From positions 22,196,001 through 22,260,000 of the forward strand of contig OU612073.1 of NCBI GenBank assembly GCA_914767715.1: a stretch of 64,000 bases of DNA, given 5' to 3'. Made by a program: the position numbers and the translations under genes. Source of the stretch: Membranipora membranacea (taxonomy: Eukaryota > Bryozoa > Gymnolaemata > Cheilostomatida > Membraniporidae). This document shows, one piece after another, positions 47,901 to 60,385 of this stretch (its first letter is position 1; every line of letters begins with the position of its first letter). The notes below the pieces were generated by a model that was not told the origin of the DNA, did no database searches, and was given only the letters and a program-made list of their open reading frames with translations.

Positions 47901-50900
47901 CCATGTTAGATCTTATTCTGACCGACATACCATCATACAAATACTGTGACAAACTAGCCCCGATCGCCAACAATGACCACTGTTGCATCCTGCTGCGGGG
48001 AGAGGGGAATCTACCAAGCCGCTATGTCAAAAGACAAATGAGGCTTGTCACCCACCCTCGCAAGCTTATGGTTCTGAAAGGATTAGCTGAACAGTCTTGG
48101 TCCTCAGTACTAAATACCCAGGATATAAACAGCAAAGTTCATTTAATGAACGAAACTATATCTAAGATTCTTGACAATCACTGCCCTATAAAATCCACCA
48201 AAGTCCGGGTTGACAAAGCTCCCTGGATGAGCGACACACTAGACAAAGTAATCTGTGCCAAAAATGAGGCGTACCGTAAAGGCTGCCCATCGCACAAACT
48301 ACTGAGAACTATCTGCCAACGACTCCTCAGACAAAACAAAAGAAAATTTGTCCGGGAAACCCTCAACAAAAACCAAAACACTAAAGCCTGGTGGGACACT
48401 ATAAAAAATCTGACAAACAAAACTAAACAACAACAATCATCAACACATGTGATTATCGACGACACCAAACTATCTAATGACACTTTCTGTAAAAATCTCA
48501 ACTCTTACTATGTAGAAGTCGGGGGAATACGAGCTACCTCGAGCTCTGCATATGTAACTACTAACACCAACAAGCTAGACCATCTAAGTATAGGCAATGC
48601 AAAACTCAATTAGTTGCTGACTCTAAGCTGGGTAACACTTCAGTTTAGGGGAGGTACCAAGACTTTGCTGTAATAATTATAGAGCACAGGCTAAATAATA
48701 ACAGGAACAGGAAACTGCTATGTGATATTCTCTTTTAGCTGAGTTTGAGTACCGAATGGAAGAAATGTTTCTCAAGAATTCTGGCTGAATAATCATCCGA
48801 ATTATATTTTGTCTTTTTCCCCATGCAGAAGGTGCAATCTGCTATTAATCAATGGCCATCAATGAGAAGTTGTTTGAAACCTTGGTTGCCTTTTAAAGTG
48901 GTGTAAATCAGGACCTGTATGAAAGGGTTCATAATGATAATGTTCTAACAGACCACGTCCTAGGGGTGGCAGTGAGGCACTGCCTCCCCTGGAATGTTAA
49001 TTTCAATTTCAGAATTGGGTCATAGGGAGTCCTCTTTTTGCTTTGCATATACATTAAAACACTTAGTAGGCAGGAGTTTCAAGGAGTTACAACACCCCAA
49101 ATGGTGTTGCTTCTCCTACCATTTTTTTCTAAGCAGTGACTGTACTGCCAAAGCAATGGTTTGTCTGTGCCATACTACTAAAGACCTTCTAGAAACTCCT
49201 ACTCTACTTAAAGTGGCAGACAACCACAAAAGTTATATTTTGATATTTGATGCATAATAATGTACTCCTTCTAAATTTGGATACTATAAATAAATTTCAA
49301 ATTTGAAAATTTTAATTATTTCAATTACGAACTCTCTTCCGCCATTTTGTTTCAGTAACACAAATACCCGTACTCTCAAAATAAATATATTACTAGAAAA
49401 AAATGATGTATAAAAGAATTTGTTTCTAGAATCGAGGCAGTTATCTTTTTTGTGCCAATCTCAATATATATACAGTCATCTCAGTTACAAAATCATCTAC
49501 AAAAACAATATTATTGCTTTCAATAACAAAAATTAAGCATTTTCTTTGAGATTATAATAGCTTCTCAACTTAATTCAGTTTATTGTAGCCATGGGGTAGA
49601 GGGGCTACTGACTGCCCTGTGGTGCATAGATCCAAAGCTTATACCCTGGATTTCCGTGGTTGAGTATGTTGGCTACTGGTGAATGTCAATTACATATTGA
49701 TACGTATTTAGTGATGCCAGGGTTGTCTTCTCATATTAAGGCTATCCTGAAATGAAGGCCACTAATATTCCCAAATGTGCTGTATATGGCCATAATTATA
49801 ATTTATAAACTTGCATTACGAGTCTTTTGGTCGTATAATATTCATAAAAATGAAATAAAATAAGAATAAAATAAAATCAATTATATAGTTATTATCATTG
49901 TGGAGCGTGTGTGTTCATTATATAACATTATTATATAACCCTGTATGTCTTATGGTATTTCAGCGATTCCGAAACTGAATCTGAATCAGGTGTTGAGATG
50001 AGTTCTCTAACTAGTATGAGAAAAGCCGGAGCTCGAGTCATCAAACCTACAGCCAAATTCAGAGTGGCTAAAGGTGAGAAAGAACAGAAGATATTTTCCT
50101 CCTTGTCTAAAGTGTGCCGGTTATATTTCAAAATAGTATAATACAATAAATGTTCTGTATTTATATTTATTGTAGTGGATGTCGGTAGACAACAAACCGA
50201 TTCCTTATTACAAAGCACGTATAATTGAAGCATATCAATAAAAAACACAAACAAAAAATTTCAACATAAACAAAATGGTATGAATAATAAAAAATCATTC
50301 AACAACGATGAAAAATCAATGCATGATTATTTATTTGAGTTTCACTTGTTCGGCGTATTTTTGTGTTTTGAATTACATCAACACGTTAGTTTCAAAATTC
50401 ATCGGTCATTGCGCGCAAATGTAAACATTACACATTATGTTTATGTAAAATATTTATGTGTTTAGGAGTAGTTCTTAGCTCAACCAAGAGTATGATGTCT
50501 TAGACAGTAGTGCAGTCCTTGCTTTTGAGATCCTGACCAACACATGTAAAAACCCATGTAAAAAATGTTGATTCTGATTTTTTTAAGTCCTAGTCTTGCT
50601 TTATGGCATATGATACATTTCAACAATTAATGAAATGTTGGCCAACAACGGTTCAGTGTGATTAATTCAGGTTTGTTGTCAGAAGTTGGTATCGTTAATA
50701 TTATTCTATTTTACCAGGGCTCAAAGGAAAGCACCTAGTACCAAACTCGAGACGAGGCATTGCATTGACAGCTGTGAAAGGGGTGACCATCAAGACACAA
50801 ATGAAAATAAAACCGGTGCTGAAGAAATTCAACTATACGTAAGATAATGACAAAAACCTCTACGTTATGACGCCTGGGTACCTAACACTATTATTAAAAA

Positions 50901-53900
50901 TTCACAGATTTGTATTTAGCTACCTTGCTCTTGAGTTTTAATTCACAGGTTTTATGATAGATAATATTCATTTCTCGCTTACAAATTTGATCGCATACAT
51001 CTATGTCAAGGTGCTATGAATGTTGGCCAATGTTGGATTTCTTCTGTTCTCTAGGTTGACATGCAATAAGGTTAATCGTGTGATCATTGGACTCAATCCC
51101 TACCTTTTTTGTCACAAATTTGCCAGCTATTGTGACATATCGTCCTTAAAGAGGCTGACACTAGATTGTGTATGAAAATATCTAGATCTTGGGGCAGCTA
51201 GACGGATACTCAAAGAACTCACAAGCAAAAATATCACAATAACCGGCAAATTCAATATAAAAATGGTCAAGTTAATGTATTAAAAAATTGCTTTATTTTG
51301 CTTTTTTATTCACAGAAGTAAGAGAGGCAGACCTAGTAAGAAGATAGACTACGCTGCGCTGATTGGTGCTGACAAAAGGTAAATTTTCCCGGTTCTCAGG
51401 AGATACACAGATGTGCTATTTAGGAGATAGTCACACAAACAGAAAAACCATGTTTGTTGGGAGACAAAATGTTTGTTTTGTATATATCCACCCTGTGTGC
51501 CATACTCGTATCGATCACATCCAGTATGTCCAGTCATACTCTGATAAGACAGTGTTGGTACTTCTGATCAAAATTGCATGTGGCGCAAATTAAAAATAAT
51601 ACGCAGAGTAAGACCCTGAAATTTCAGATCTTGAACATCATAAAGTGTGACACTCAGAATCTGTTAGCGTGGCAGTTAATAAATTAAGTTAATAAACTGA
51701 TACGCTGTCCAAGCATGTCGCACCAAAAAGAATGATGTTTAGCAGTTCAGCCGCAAACTTTCTTTAGCTGCTGATGATTTGAAGGTGGAAAATTTTAGAT
51801 CACATATAATTGCACTTTGTTTTAGCCGCCAGATAATGTCAGTTAAGAGCTATGGGGTCGATACTGGAGTCGTTGTACCTCAGCACCAGAGGAGAATCGG
51901 AGCTCGCATCGTTAAACCTGCACAAAGACTACAAATACTCAATAGTTAGTATTATACTACAGTGCCCTCAATTCAAACCTCTTGCAACCTCCAAATATTG
52001 TACATATTAAGCAAAATGTGAATCAGGGGATGCATTGAGACTGGGCCGCAGGGGACAATACTTCTGGTCTGAGTTGTCTGAAATTTTGAATTATAAAGTC
52101 TGAATTATGCGGAGCACACTTGTTTCATCTCCGACAGATCTCACAATACACTTGTGGCTTGGCAAGTGACACTTACTCTCTTCTTCATCTAAGAGATTGT
52201 GCTGTTGGATGAACTCTTCATGTTGAGCTGCTGAAGGTGCTCAATACATTGAACATAACCAAATAAGATTGCCTCCGAGAGCTAATATGAAAACTGTAAA
52301 TAATCATTTTAATTTATTGTTGGCAATTTGTATTTGAATGCAATGAGCTGTCCGCACAATCCCATGATGGGACAACTCATATGCATATCCCATCAACTTT
52401 GTGATGTAGATAAGCTCCCATTTTCAGTTATCGAATCATGAGTGTCGGAAGAGTTGAGCGAAGCTATACTCATAATATTTTTACCTATCTATCAATCCGT
52501 GTATCATTACTAGTTTTTACTAAATTGGTTTTATTTTCACTGGTTGAGTGCTCACCGCAATTCCATTGTTGTCAACACAGTATTGTCAGTTGCGAGTTGT
52601 ATGGTTACTCTTTCCTCTCTTTAAGAGTACCAACCAGTGGGGATAAAAAAGAGTAAAAGAGGAAGAAAACCTGGCAAACATACTTCTACATTGATCAGGG
52701 AGTTCTTAGAAGGTAGGCAGACTGGCTTTAAATTAAGTTAGCTTAGGTTGATTTCCAAGTGATATGGCTATAGCAGATCAACGTAAGCCTTGCCGAACTG
52801 AACAGAACTATGAATATAGGATCCAGTTTGCCTGCAGAATTTGTGGTTACGCCCCACCACTCTGCAGATGAGCCTTTCAGGAACTTGGAGAAGTTTGTAA
52901 ATTCAGCCATCATGATCAGATTGGATCTTATGTCATCCTAGATCATTAATCTGTTTTATTTGCGTTCTGTTTACAGAGCATGGAGAGGACCCTAAGTTAG
53001 ACCCAGCTGTCTCTGTCAGCTGTGTCTGTCTGTTCAAGTATCCAAATACAGAGGATGCTGCCAAGGATGAGACAGCCAAACTAGCTCAGAATGATGACAG
53101 TGAAGACGAGGAAAGTATAACCACAATTGTTGACAATGACGAGAATGAGAAGCCGAACCAGGACACTACGGAATCAAACGAGAAAAAGGATAGCTATGAG
53201 CAGCTAGAGAACGGAGATAAGGAGCTGGCTACTGATGATGGAACAGGTGTTGATGAGCAAAGTGAAGAACCAGTGGAAGATGAGCTACTTAATGCAGACA
53301 TTACGTTAGATGCTGAAAAAGTGGACCAGCAAGTCACTGATGAAACTCAGAATACCCCTACAGATAACACCAAATCAGATGATCACATGACGGACGCAGA
53401 TCGTACGACTGAGGCTGATACCACTAAAGATGGTATGGAGCAGACTGCAGATGATGAATGTGTGAATGAGATGATTGATGATAACGATGATGATGACAAG
53501 GTTACAGAAAATATCAATAATAATAACACAGAACAGGATGTCACAACAGCAGAGGAGGAGAGCGATTGTCCGCCTGCTGAAAATCTAACTAGTCCGGGCA
53601 AAGCCTCAGCTGAGCTGGCAAAGCAACAGGCAGATGACATTGTGACATCTGACCTAACACCTGATGGACAAGATCTGTCGGAGCTGCAGTCAGATAACAT
53701 CGAGCTTTCCAATCAAAGATCTGATGACAAAGAGCTGACAACTCCGCAGACAGATGACATTGACCCATCAAATCAGAAAATCGACAACAAAATGGTGACA
53801 AACTCGCTGTCAGATGACACGAAAACATCAAATCCAGAGAACAGAGAGTTAACAAACCAACAGCCGGAAATTGTGTCAAAGTATCTGCAACCTGTAGACA

Positions 53901-54046
53901 CAACGCCATCAAATCAGGAGAAAGCAGATAACCAGGTTCCCGTTGAGTTACAAGATTATGTTGTGACATTCAAACAGGCTTCAGGCGACATTGAGTCAAC
54001 CAATCAGCAGCTTAGTGCTGAAGAGCCTATGGGTCAAGTTAAGTAG
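44926..54046 (+). CDS. AT-hook protein with acidic C-terminal tail (possibly long isoform of the preceding gene)
   Basis: Exons: 44926-45074, 45782-46213, 46641-46791, 49964-50073, 50718-50838, 51316-51378, 51826-51944, 52626-52712, 52977-54046; about 763 residues, all in frame. AT-hook cores are KRGRPSKAKK, KRGRPSLAK and RGRGRPRKS (exon 45782), KRGRPSKK (exon 51316) and KRGRKPGKH (exon 52626). GARVIKP and GARIVKP recur in exons 49964 and 51826. The last exon encodes about 350 residues rich in Asp, Glu, Thr and Asn, with degenerate repeats of SDD/SNQ type. The first visible exon needs a donor that leaves two bases. No separate first exon was found, and exon 5 of the preceding gene (ending at 40867) supplies exactly that phase. 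The intron after 46791 uses a GC donor and hosts a retrotransposon fragment. It is likely a chromatin-associated protein. Confidence 0.78.
47090..48645 (+). mobile_element. Non-LTR retrotransposon fragment (endonuclease domain)
   Basis: The frame TNCRSLNNWKLDELTLYTHT (about 47434) leads to DIICLTETW. After a frameshift near 47540 a 362-residue open stretch (47525-48613) follows. It contains GGGVAIFI, CSIYHPPG, LLICGDFN and NNDHC, the catalytic landmarks of the apurinic-type endonuclease of LINEs (the usual S-D-H is N-D-H here). Open reading ends before the reverse transcriptase. It is broken: frameshifted and 3'-truncated, inserted in the sense direction in an intron of the AT-hook gene. Confidence 0.88.
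51960..52113. mobile_element. Second pogo/Tigger-like MITE fragment
   Basis: Starts TA-CAGTGCCCTCAATTCAAACC and ends TTATAAAGTCTGAATTATGC, resembling the element at 39934 in reverse orientation. It lies in the intron right after the exon ending at 51944. Confidence 0.45.
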
Positions 54047-56086
54047 CAGCAGCATTTGAATACTCCCTCCTATTATAAAGAATATGTTTACATGTATTTT
54101 TCAACAGCTACCATTCACGAGTCGACGATGATTTAAGACAAAGGAGTGTTGGTGGATTGTATTATAGCGTAGTATGTGCTTGCATATATAGGATTTACGC
54201 GTGCCGCAACCACGATAAGTCAATGCAACAACTTAATTTTAGAGAAAACTTATGTAATTTCTTCTGTTGCCAGGATGGTTGAAAGATTTGTCCCCAATTT
54301 AAACTTCCCTTTATCGTTCTAGTCCCTAAATAAGTTAGTTCATCTCCGTTGATGTTGATTATTGTGCTATGATTGAGTCTATTGTGGATAATTGAGATAT
54401 CCAGTTGAGTTGTCTTATGTGGTCTGAGCGCCTGGACTCTTGCCCCCTTCCTATTCTGCCCGGCGGCCTTATGTAAATACTTCAGCTCTTGTATAGTTTT
54501 ATTTTGAATTATTCTTGACTTATTTTTCAAGCGAAATAATCCTGGCATATATCAAAGGATACCTGGTGACGGATTTTTTCTTAAAATTACATGTATATTT
54601 TGTGTATTTTCCTGATTGCTTAGTGCATTCTATTAAAATTATTTTTAGAATCATACTAAGTTTCACAGCACTAATAATAATGTTATAATGTTACAATAAT
54701 AATGTACAGATAGATGTCTGCTCTTCGAGGGCCCTTTTCATTTGAATTATAGCTGACCAAATTCGCTGGCTGCATGCTTCGTACTTTTGCCGGGATAACT
54801 CCACATGTCTCCTCGCAATGTGCCGGGATAACTCCACATGTCTCCTCGCAATGCAGTTGCTCTGGTTAGATAAATTTTATCGGAAAAAGTTGTCTTGCTT
54901 GAACTGTAGTTAAAAGTTACTGCTAGGCCGCTTGTCATGACAAAAAATCCCGTGTTTGATGGTTTGGCTTGACCAGGGGTTGGAAATTTTGCAAATCGGT
55001 CAAAATTGTTCATATGCATAAATAAAAGTTGAACTATGTTTCTTCATCAATTAATTCCATTGATGCAGTGAGCAAAGATTCTGAATAATCATAGTGAAAG
55101 CAATCATCTTTGATGAAAGTTTAGCAAAGATTATGAACTGAGTGTAGGATGGGAGCAGGTAGTATGATGCGTAATGTATAGAATTTTATTGAGTGGCCAA
55201 CATAATACTTTTCATTTTAGAAAGTGACAATTGAAATAGTCAATAGATTGTAAAGGTTTAAGCTATAGCTGTGTGGTGTTGTTGTAAAGGAGCTTTTCAA
55301 TATTACATAACCATTGCATGTTTAGCCTTCATTTCCTAAGGTTGTTTAGGTCATAGCTTGAGTGTGGATTTGTGAACCTCCATAAAAAAGGCGTCTCCCC
55401 TAGTAGAATACTGTTGTAAACAGAAGAACTACCACACCCTTTGCTAAGCCAGAGGATAGTAAAGTCTAGGTATAATTGAGTTAATACAGCAGCCAACAAG
55501 TTGAGGAGTGGCGTTTCTATGCTGAAATGTAAGTAAAAGTTTTGCTCTCAGATACAATTTGCAGATAGCTACCTTGTTTTATTTTTTGGAGGTTGTTGAA
55601 ATCGATTCAATCGTTAAAAATGTGATAACAGTCGCTCTGCACATGGTCATTGCTCCAAGATTGTCATCACCAAACGCCCTGCACAAAAACAGCTGAGGGT
55701 ATGGGGGCTGTAAGCCTCCCCAATGGGTCCGGTTGCCAAAGCCTGGAGTGCAATTTAGGGCTCTGCAGATGAATTAAATACCCAGCAGATCATCAATGAA
55801 GAGTCATTGTAAACTTCTTTCTTTCATGTATTGCTGCATCTGAACGGCTCTTTACAAACATCAACAAGGCCACACTGAGGGAAATTTCCCATCTTGAGTG
55901 AGTGTGAGGCACAATCATGGTTTTTAGTTCACATTCCATGTGTTAGCGTGACAGGGCAATATTACTTTCCCTTGTGTGCTGACATGTATTGCACAGATAT
56001 TGCATTTTATGTAACTACTCAGATATCTTTAATATCAATATTTTAGTTTGATTGGATAACTCTAGAATAGAAGCCAGTCATACAGG
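54047..56086. other. 3' UTR and intergenic region
   Basis: Contains a perfect 33-bp direct duplication (54788-54820 and 54821-54853, unit TGCCGGGATAACTCCACATG and on). No exon was recognised. An untranslated exon of the LDLa gene may lie here, since CAG immediately precedes GATG at 56086. Confidence 0.55.
54788..54853. repeat. Perfect 33-bp tandem duplication
   Basis: Two identical, directly adjacent copies beginning TGCCGGGATAACTCCACATG. The identity implies a very recent duplication. Confidence 0.95.
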
Positions 56087-59000
56087 ATGTGTTACCACTG
56101 TGAGACAGAGAGTGGTATATATAAGAACAGGCTGACCTGCTGCCGATGGTGCATATGCTGTGGAGGAGCTTTATTTGTCATTGCTCTCGGTCAGTTATCA
56201 ACATAATAGTTAGTCTGAGACTCCAAGACTCTTGCCCTCCCCCGTCTGATGGCCACCAGGCTGGGGTATAATAATAATTATCAAAGCAGCAGCTATTTTT
56301 GTCCTCTTGTTCTGCCTTGAATGTAAGTTTGTAACGAAGCAAGTAGATTGGTAACTTCAAACTGTAATCATGTCAGGCATTGATTTACCAGTTGACATTG
56401 CTTGCTTTTTTGATACCAAGAAAATCAAAGATGATCTCTTTGGGCAAAATGTTACTAGCTACACCATAGACATATAATACTCACTCTATGCATTATACCC
56501 GCTGACATATATTCATGGATAAGGTGATAAAAAAACTTGATATATATTAATTCTACGGAGGGGGAGGGTTAGGGACCATATCTGACAATCATCAAGCATA
56601 TCTCCATTTGCATATGGTTGTTGGAACACATTTCTCATCTTTGATTGGATTGGTCCACAAGTTTAGCTTGTCCGATTTTTTTAAGGTTGGTACATGTACA
56701 TCAATCCATGCATAATGTAGAAGCTGCCAGAATTTTAGCTATGACAATCACCAAATAGCCAGGCTGTGTATTTTACCACTGATCTATGAATTCATTTCAA
56801 CGATTATACCTAAACACCTTCGCAAAAATATAAATTGGGTTTGTTATGATGTGACAGTTGTGTTTCTTCTGTTGAAGGCTTAGGAGCCGGCTTACTGACA
56901 GTGTACCTGCCACCTATGTTCAAGCCACTTGGTCCAGAGGAGAAATACCAAGCACTGACTAGCACTGTCAGAGATGTCAGGGCCATGGCGCTGTCTGATC
57001 AATGTACCAATTATGATGATCTGAAGAATTTTTATGAGGTAACTTTGTCAGACTTTGTGCAGTGTTAACTATTATGCAGATAATGGAATTCACAGTGTTA
57101 TGTGTCGATATACGGTTAGCGAGTCTTCACAGAAACGAGTAAGCTGATTACAAGGTAAAAAATATGATCACCAATGAAAACCATCTGCAGTGTTAGTTTT
57201 GTCATTGTTACTGAACTTAAATAATAAGGGACCAATACGAGTTGTAACAAGGATAGACAAATTCTGAAAGGTGTTATAAGTACCTTAGTCGCTAGTCTGA
57301 TTGTAATATGTACCATTTTTTGGCTCATGTTTCCCAAAGCTAATAAATTCCCTTTTGCAGCTGCTGCAATACTGTCTTGCCAGCAAATTCAAATATAAAG
57401 CAGTGTAGACTGGAGCGCACAAATCCCAGGTTCAATATCAATCTGTGAAACATTGGGTTAGGTCCTTCCACAGCATGAATAGTAGGGGTGTCCTATAATC
57501 CATCCTATTTTTTCAAATATCACTTTCTGAGATATTTGGACAGTGTTGTTTTTCCGTGCAGAGCTTATCGATGCAATTATTAAGAGGACCAAATTTGATT
57601 GATGTGACTTTGTGCTCTACAGAACAAGATGGTGTGGAAGTGTTTAGACTCCGAGTGTCTACCTATAGCCTATAGATGTAATGGATACTTTGACTGTAAT
57701 GACAAATCTGACGAGACCGACTGTATGGAGTTCTGTGAGGAAGCTAAGAAGACAGATCTTCGCTGGTCATGTGAGTAGTAGACATAGCCTGAATGTGCAG
57801 ATGATTTCTTGAATTTATCTTGAATTGATCGTTCAATTCTAGTTAGGTATTGTCATCAGTGCCTGCCAACACCGATCACATCGTGTGATCCACAGTGGTT
57901 ATGGGAGACACCTGAGTTATCACGAAATGGTAAAAAATCTACCACTTATGAATTAATCTTTTATTCTGTCCTCTGTTCCTAGAACAGTGTAACCAGTCCT
58001 GATTCTTTAAAAGTACAACATTAGTATTTCTATAAGCATTTTACCTGCTGATTTAGCCCAATCACTGTGAGCCACCATCTAAAGAACCAAGCACAGAGAT
58101 GATACAAATAGTAGAAACCAACTGTAGTGGGAAATCTCACCAAGCGTATAAAATATCACGGAACTTAGTAATTAAGAAATCCTGGCCATAAATGCATCAA
58201 TCCTTATAGATAATTTGGAGACTATCCGTTATGTGTATTTACATAGGCAATCCAAGTTCTTGTAAGGTAGAGTTAAAGAGTGAAAATATCTTCCATTTAT
58301 TCAAAGTTTCCACAGCATTCACGGTTGTTCAAATTTATGTGTGCCCTGCAACAAGAACGGGGCGAAGCCTCAAGCAAGTTATATCCTCAAAACGGTATAA
58401 CTAGTCTTTGTGTGTCACATAGCTTGCTTTGATTCACCCTTTTTAAATTTGATTTGGTTAGTGCCTAGGTTTTTCCGTAAATAATAGAAAACAATATCAA
58501 TGGACATCGATCAAATTTACATCTGGCCAATATTGATACTCATTTATGTATTACGCCTTAAAACTTCTACCAATTTGTTACAGGTAATGAGGTTCAGGTT
58601 ACCCCCCAGAATACTGATTACGGACCAGCTTATCCACTGTGCTTTCACCCCTCATTCTACTGCAATGGCTGGATAGATTGTAATGAAGATTACCCTAATG
58701 ATGAGGAGGACTGCCCAGCCGGATCGGTGAGAACAATATATTTTTATTGTACATTTATTGTTATATATGCATATATTAGTTGAATTAATAGTAATACTTC
58801 AAACTATTAACATTATAATACTATAATTACTCTGTGACCTGAGTATGCTGGAACAATAAGAAAAGATTTTGTTTTGATTTGTTATCAATGAAGTGACTCA
58901 CATGGCAGCAACTTATAATCATTCCATTTATGCATGATTTGCAACTATCATCATTGTACGCATCATACTCATCATTATAATCAGAAAAACAAACCTTATT

Positions 59001-59598
59001 ATCGAGGAATATTGGTTGCATACAGTATTGTCTTTGGGGTTATATGTATCTTAGACTGAAGTTCTGAATTAGTTTGGTAGGTACCAGCGAGACTTACGCT
59101 TGTCAATGACAACACCGATATTTAATTAAAACTTGTATCACACTGGCTATGGGCGTCCAAGTAGTTTTCAGTCTAAATTTATAAGCAATTGGGTTGGTCA
59201 CGCTGCTGCTTAAAATTTACTCACTGTGACTGGTATACCAACCTCATAAAAATGTCAGGATCACATTGAAATATTTAGCCATTTTATTATCTTTGGATTT
59301 ATGCCCACCATGATGAAGATGAGATAACTCCTACTATTGTATTAAAAACTTTTTTGTACATTCAAAAGCAGAGGATAGCCAATTATATTAAAATTACCCT
59401 TGTTTTCTATTTTCAACACTGGTTTTTTCATTTTCACAGATAACTTTCATGAATTGGGAGAACGAGACCATCACCTGTTCGCCGAGGAATAACTTTATCT
59501 GCACGGATCAGTACTACTGTATGGAGGATAAGCTGGTATGTGACGGCTGGGATAACTGTCTAGATGGCAGTGATGAATGGCTCTGTGATGATAACTAG
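56087..59598 (+). CDS. Single-pass membrane protein with LDL-receptor class A modules
   Basis: Exons: 56087-56189, 56878-57038, 57623-57770, 58584-58726, 59440-59598; 237 residues. A short Cys-rich cytosolic N-terminus (MCYHCETESG; CCRWCICC, possible palmitoylation sites) leads into a helix GGALFVIALGLGAGLLTVYL. No cleavable signal is seen, so a type II topology with the C-terminus outside is likely. Three LDLa-like modules follow. Module 1 ends RCNGYFDCNDKSDETDC; module 2 contains FYCNGWIDCNEDYPNDEEDC; module 3 contains VCDGWDNCLDGSDEWLC. The D-x-S-D-E calcium cage is intact in 1 and 3 and altered (YPNDE) in 2. Cys spacing in 1 and 2 is loose, with long gaps to the first cysteine. The protein ends right after module 3. 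It may bind ligands or bring proteins together at the cell surface; the orthologue is not recognised. Confidence 0.87.
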
Positions 59599-60140
59599 TG
59601 AGAGTTTCTTGATCCTCGGGAGCTATACAAACAACGAGTGAATATATCCCAACAAGCATAATTTACTTGATATCGACCATAAAGTTTACCCCAATATTGT
59701 CTTCGAGGTAATAGACATTTTCAAATCAGATCTAGAAAAAGCTACTCTCATGGCAGTTATATATTTCATTCAGTGTATATGCTCTACTCGCTTGTTCAAT
59801 GATTTAGATATCAGATTGGTTTGCGCTATCATGTACAACCTGTTGCATTTTCAACAATGTCTTGCCTAGGTTGTTTCAAAGATACTGTGATACTCTGATA
59901 AGATACTGCGTTCCTTTGTGTGTTGTTGAGTTACATTTATGTTAGTGCGTTACAACAGTGTATTAAAGTTTTATACACATCTTTTACTAGTTAAAGAACA
60001 CCATACTCCTTTGCATTTACATAAACACCACATTAAAGATTAGCTGTATTATTGTCAAACCATAAAAGCAAAATTGTGTCTTCATTCGGACGTGATTGTT
60101 ACCTTTTCCTGATGTTCTAACAGTATGAAGTATTAAAGAA

Positions 60141-60150
60141 AATAAATAAA
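60141..60150 (+). terminator. Overlapping polyadenylation signals after the LDLa gene
   Basis: Two overlapping AATAAA hexamers about 540 bp after the stop codon at 59598, the first clear signals downstream. Confidence 0.5.
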
Positions 60151-60242
60151 ACAAAATATGTCGTAATATTTATGAATTTTTATTACCATGTCTTCCCTGA
60201 TAATCAGTGCAAGGAGTAAATAAATTTAGCAGATATATGTGA

Positions 60243-60385
60243 TTCAGTGGCCGTGGTGCAATGGGTAGGGCATTGGCCTGCCAATCGAGATGTCCCATGT
60301 TCGATTCCAAGCAAATCCGATCTCAAATGCTCCTGTGCCATGACAGTATGCCATATAGACACACGTTGATATAAAAAAAAACCAA
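60243..60385 (+). mobile_element. tRNA-derived SINE
   Basis: The head matches a tRNA with RNA polymerase III boxes: TGGTGCAATGGGTAGG (box A), GGCCTGCCAATCG (anticodon arm, GCC, glycine-like) and TGTTCGATTCC (box B). The acceptor stem does not pair, a non-tRNA body follows, and an A-run (60371-60379) ends it. So this is a SINE and not a working tRNA gene. Confidence 0.75.

Noticed and set aside
48178-48501. 107-codon minus ORF
   Set aside because: Antisense to the LINE endonuclease frame.
53383-53969. Minus ORFs of 109 and 126 codons
   Set aside because: Antisense shadows of the acidic terminal exon of the AT-hook protein.
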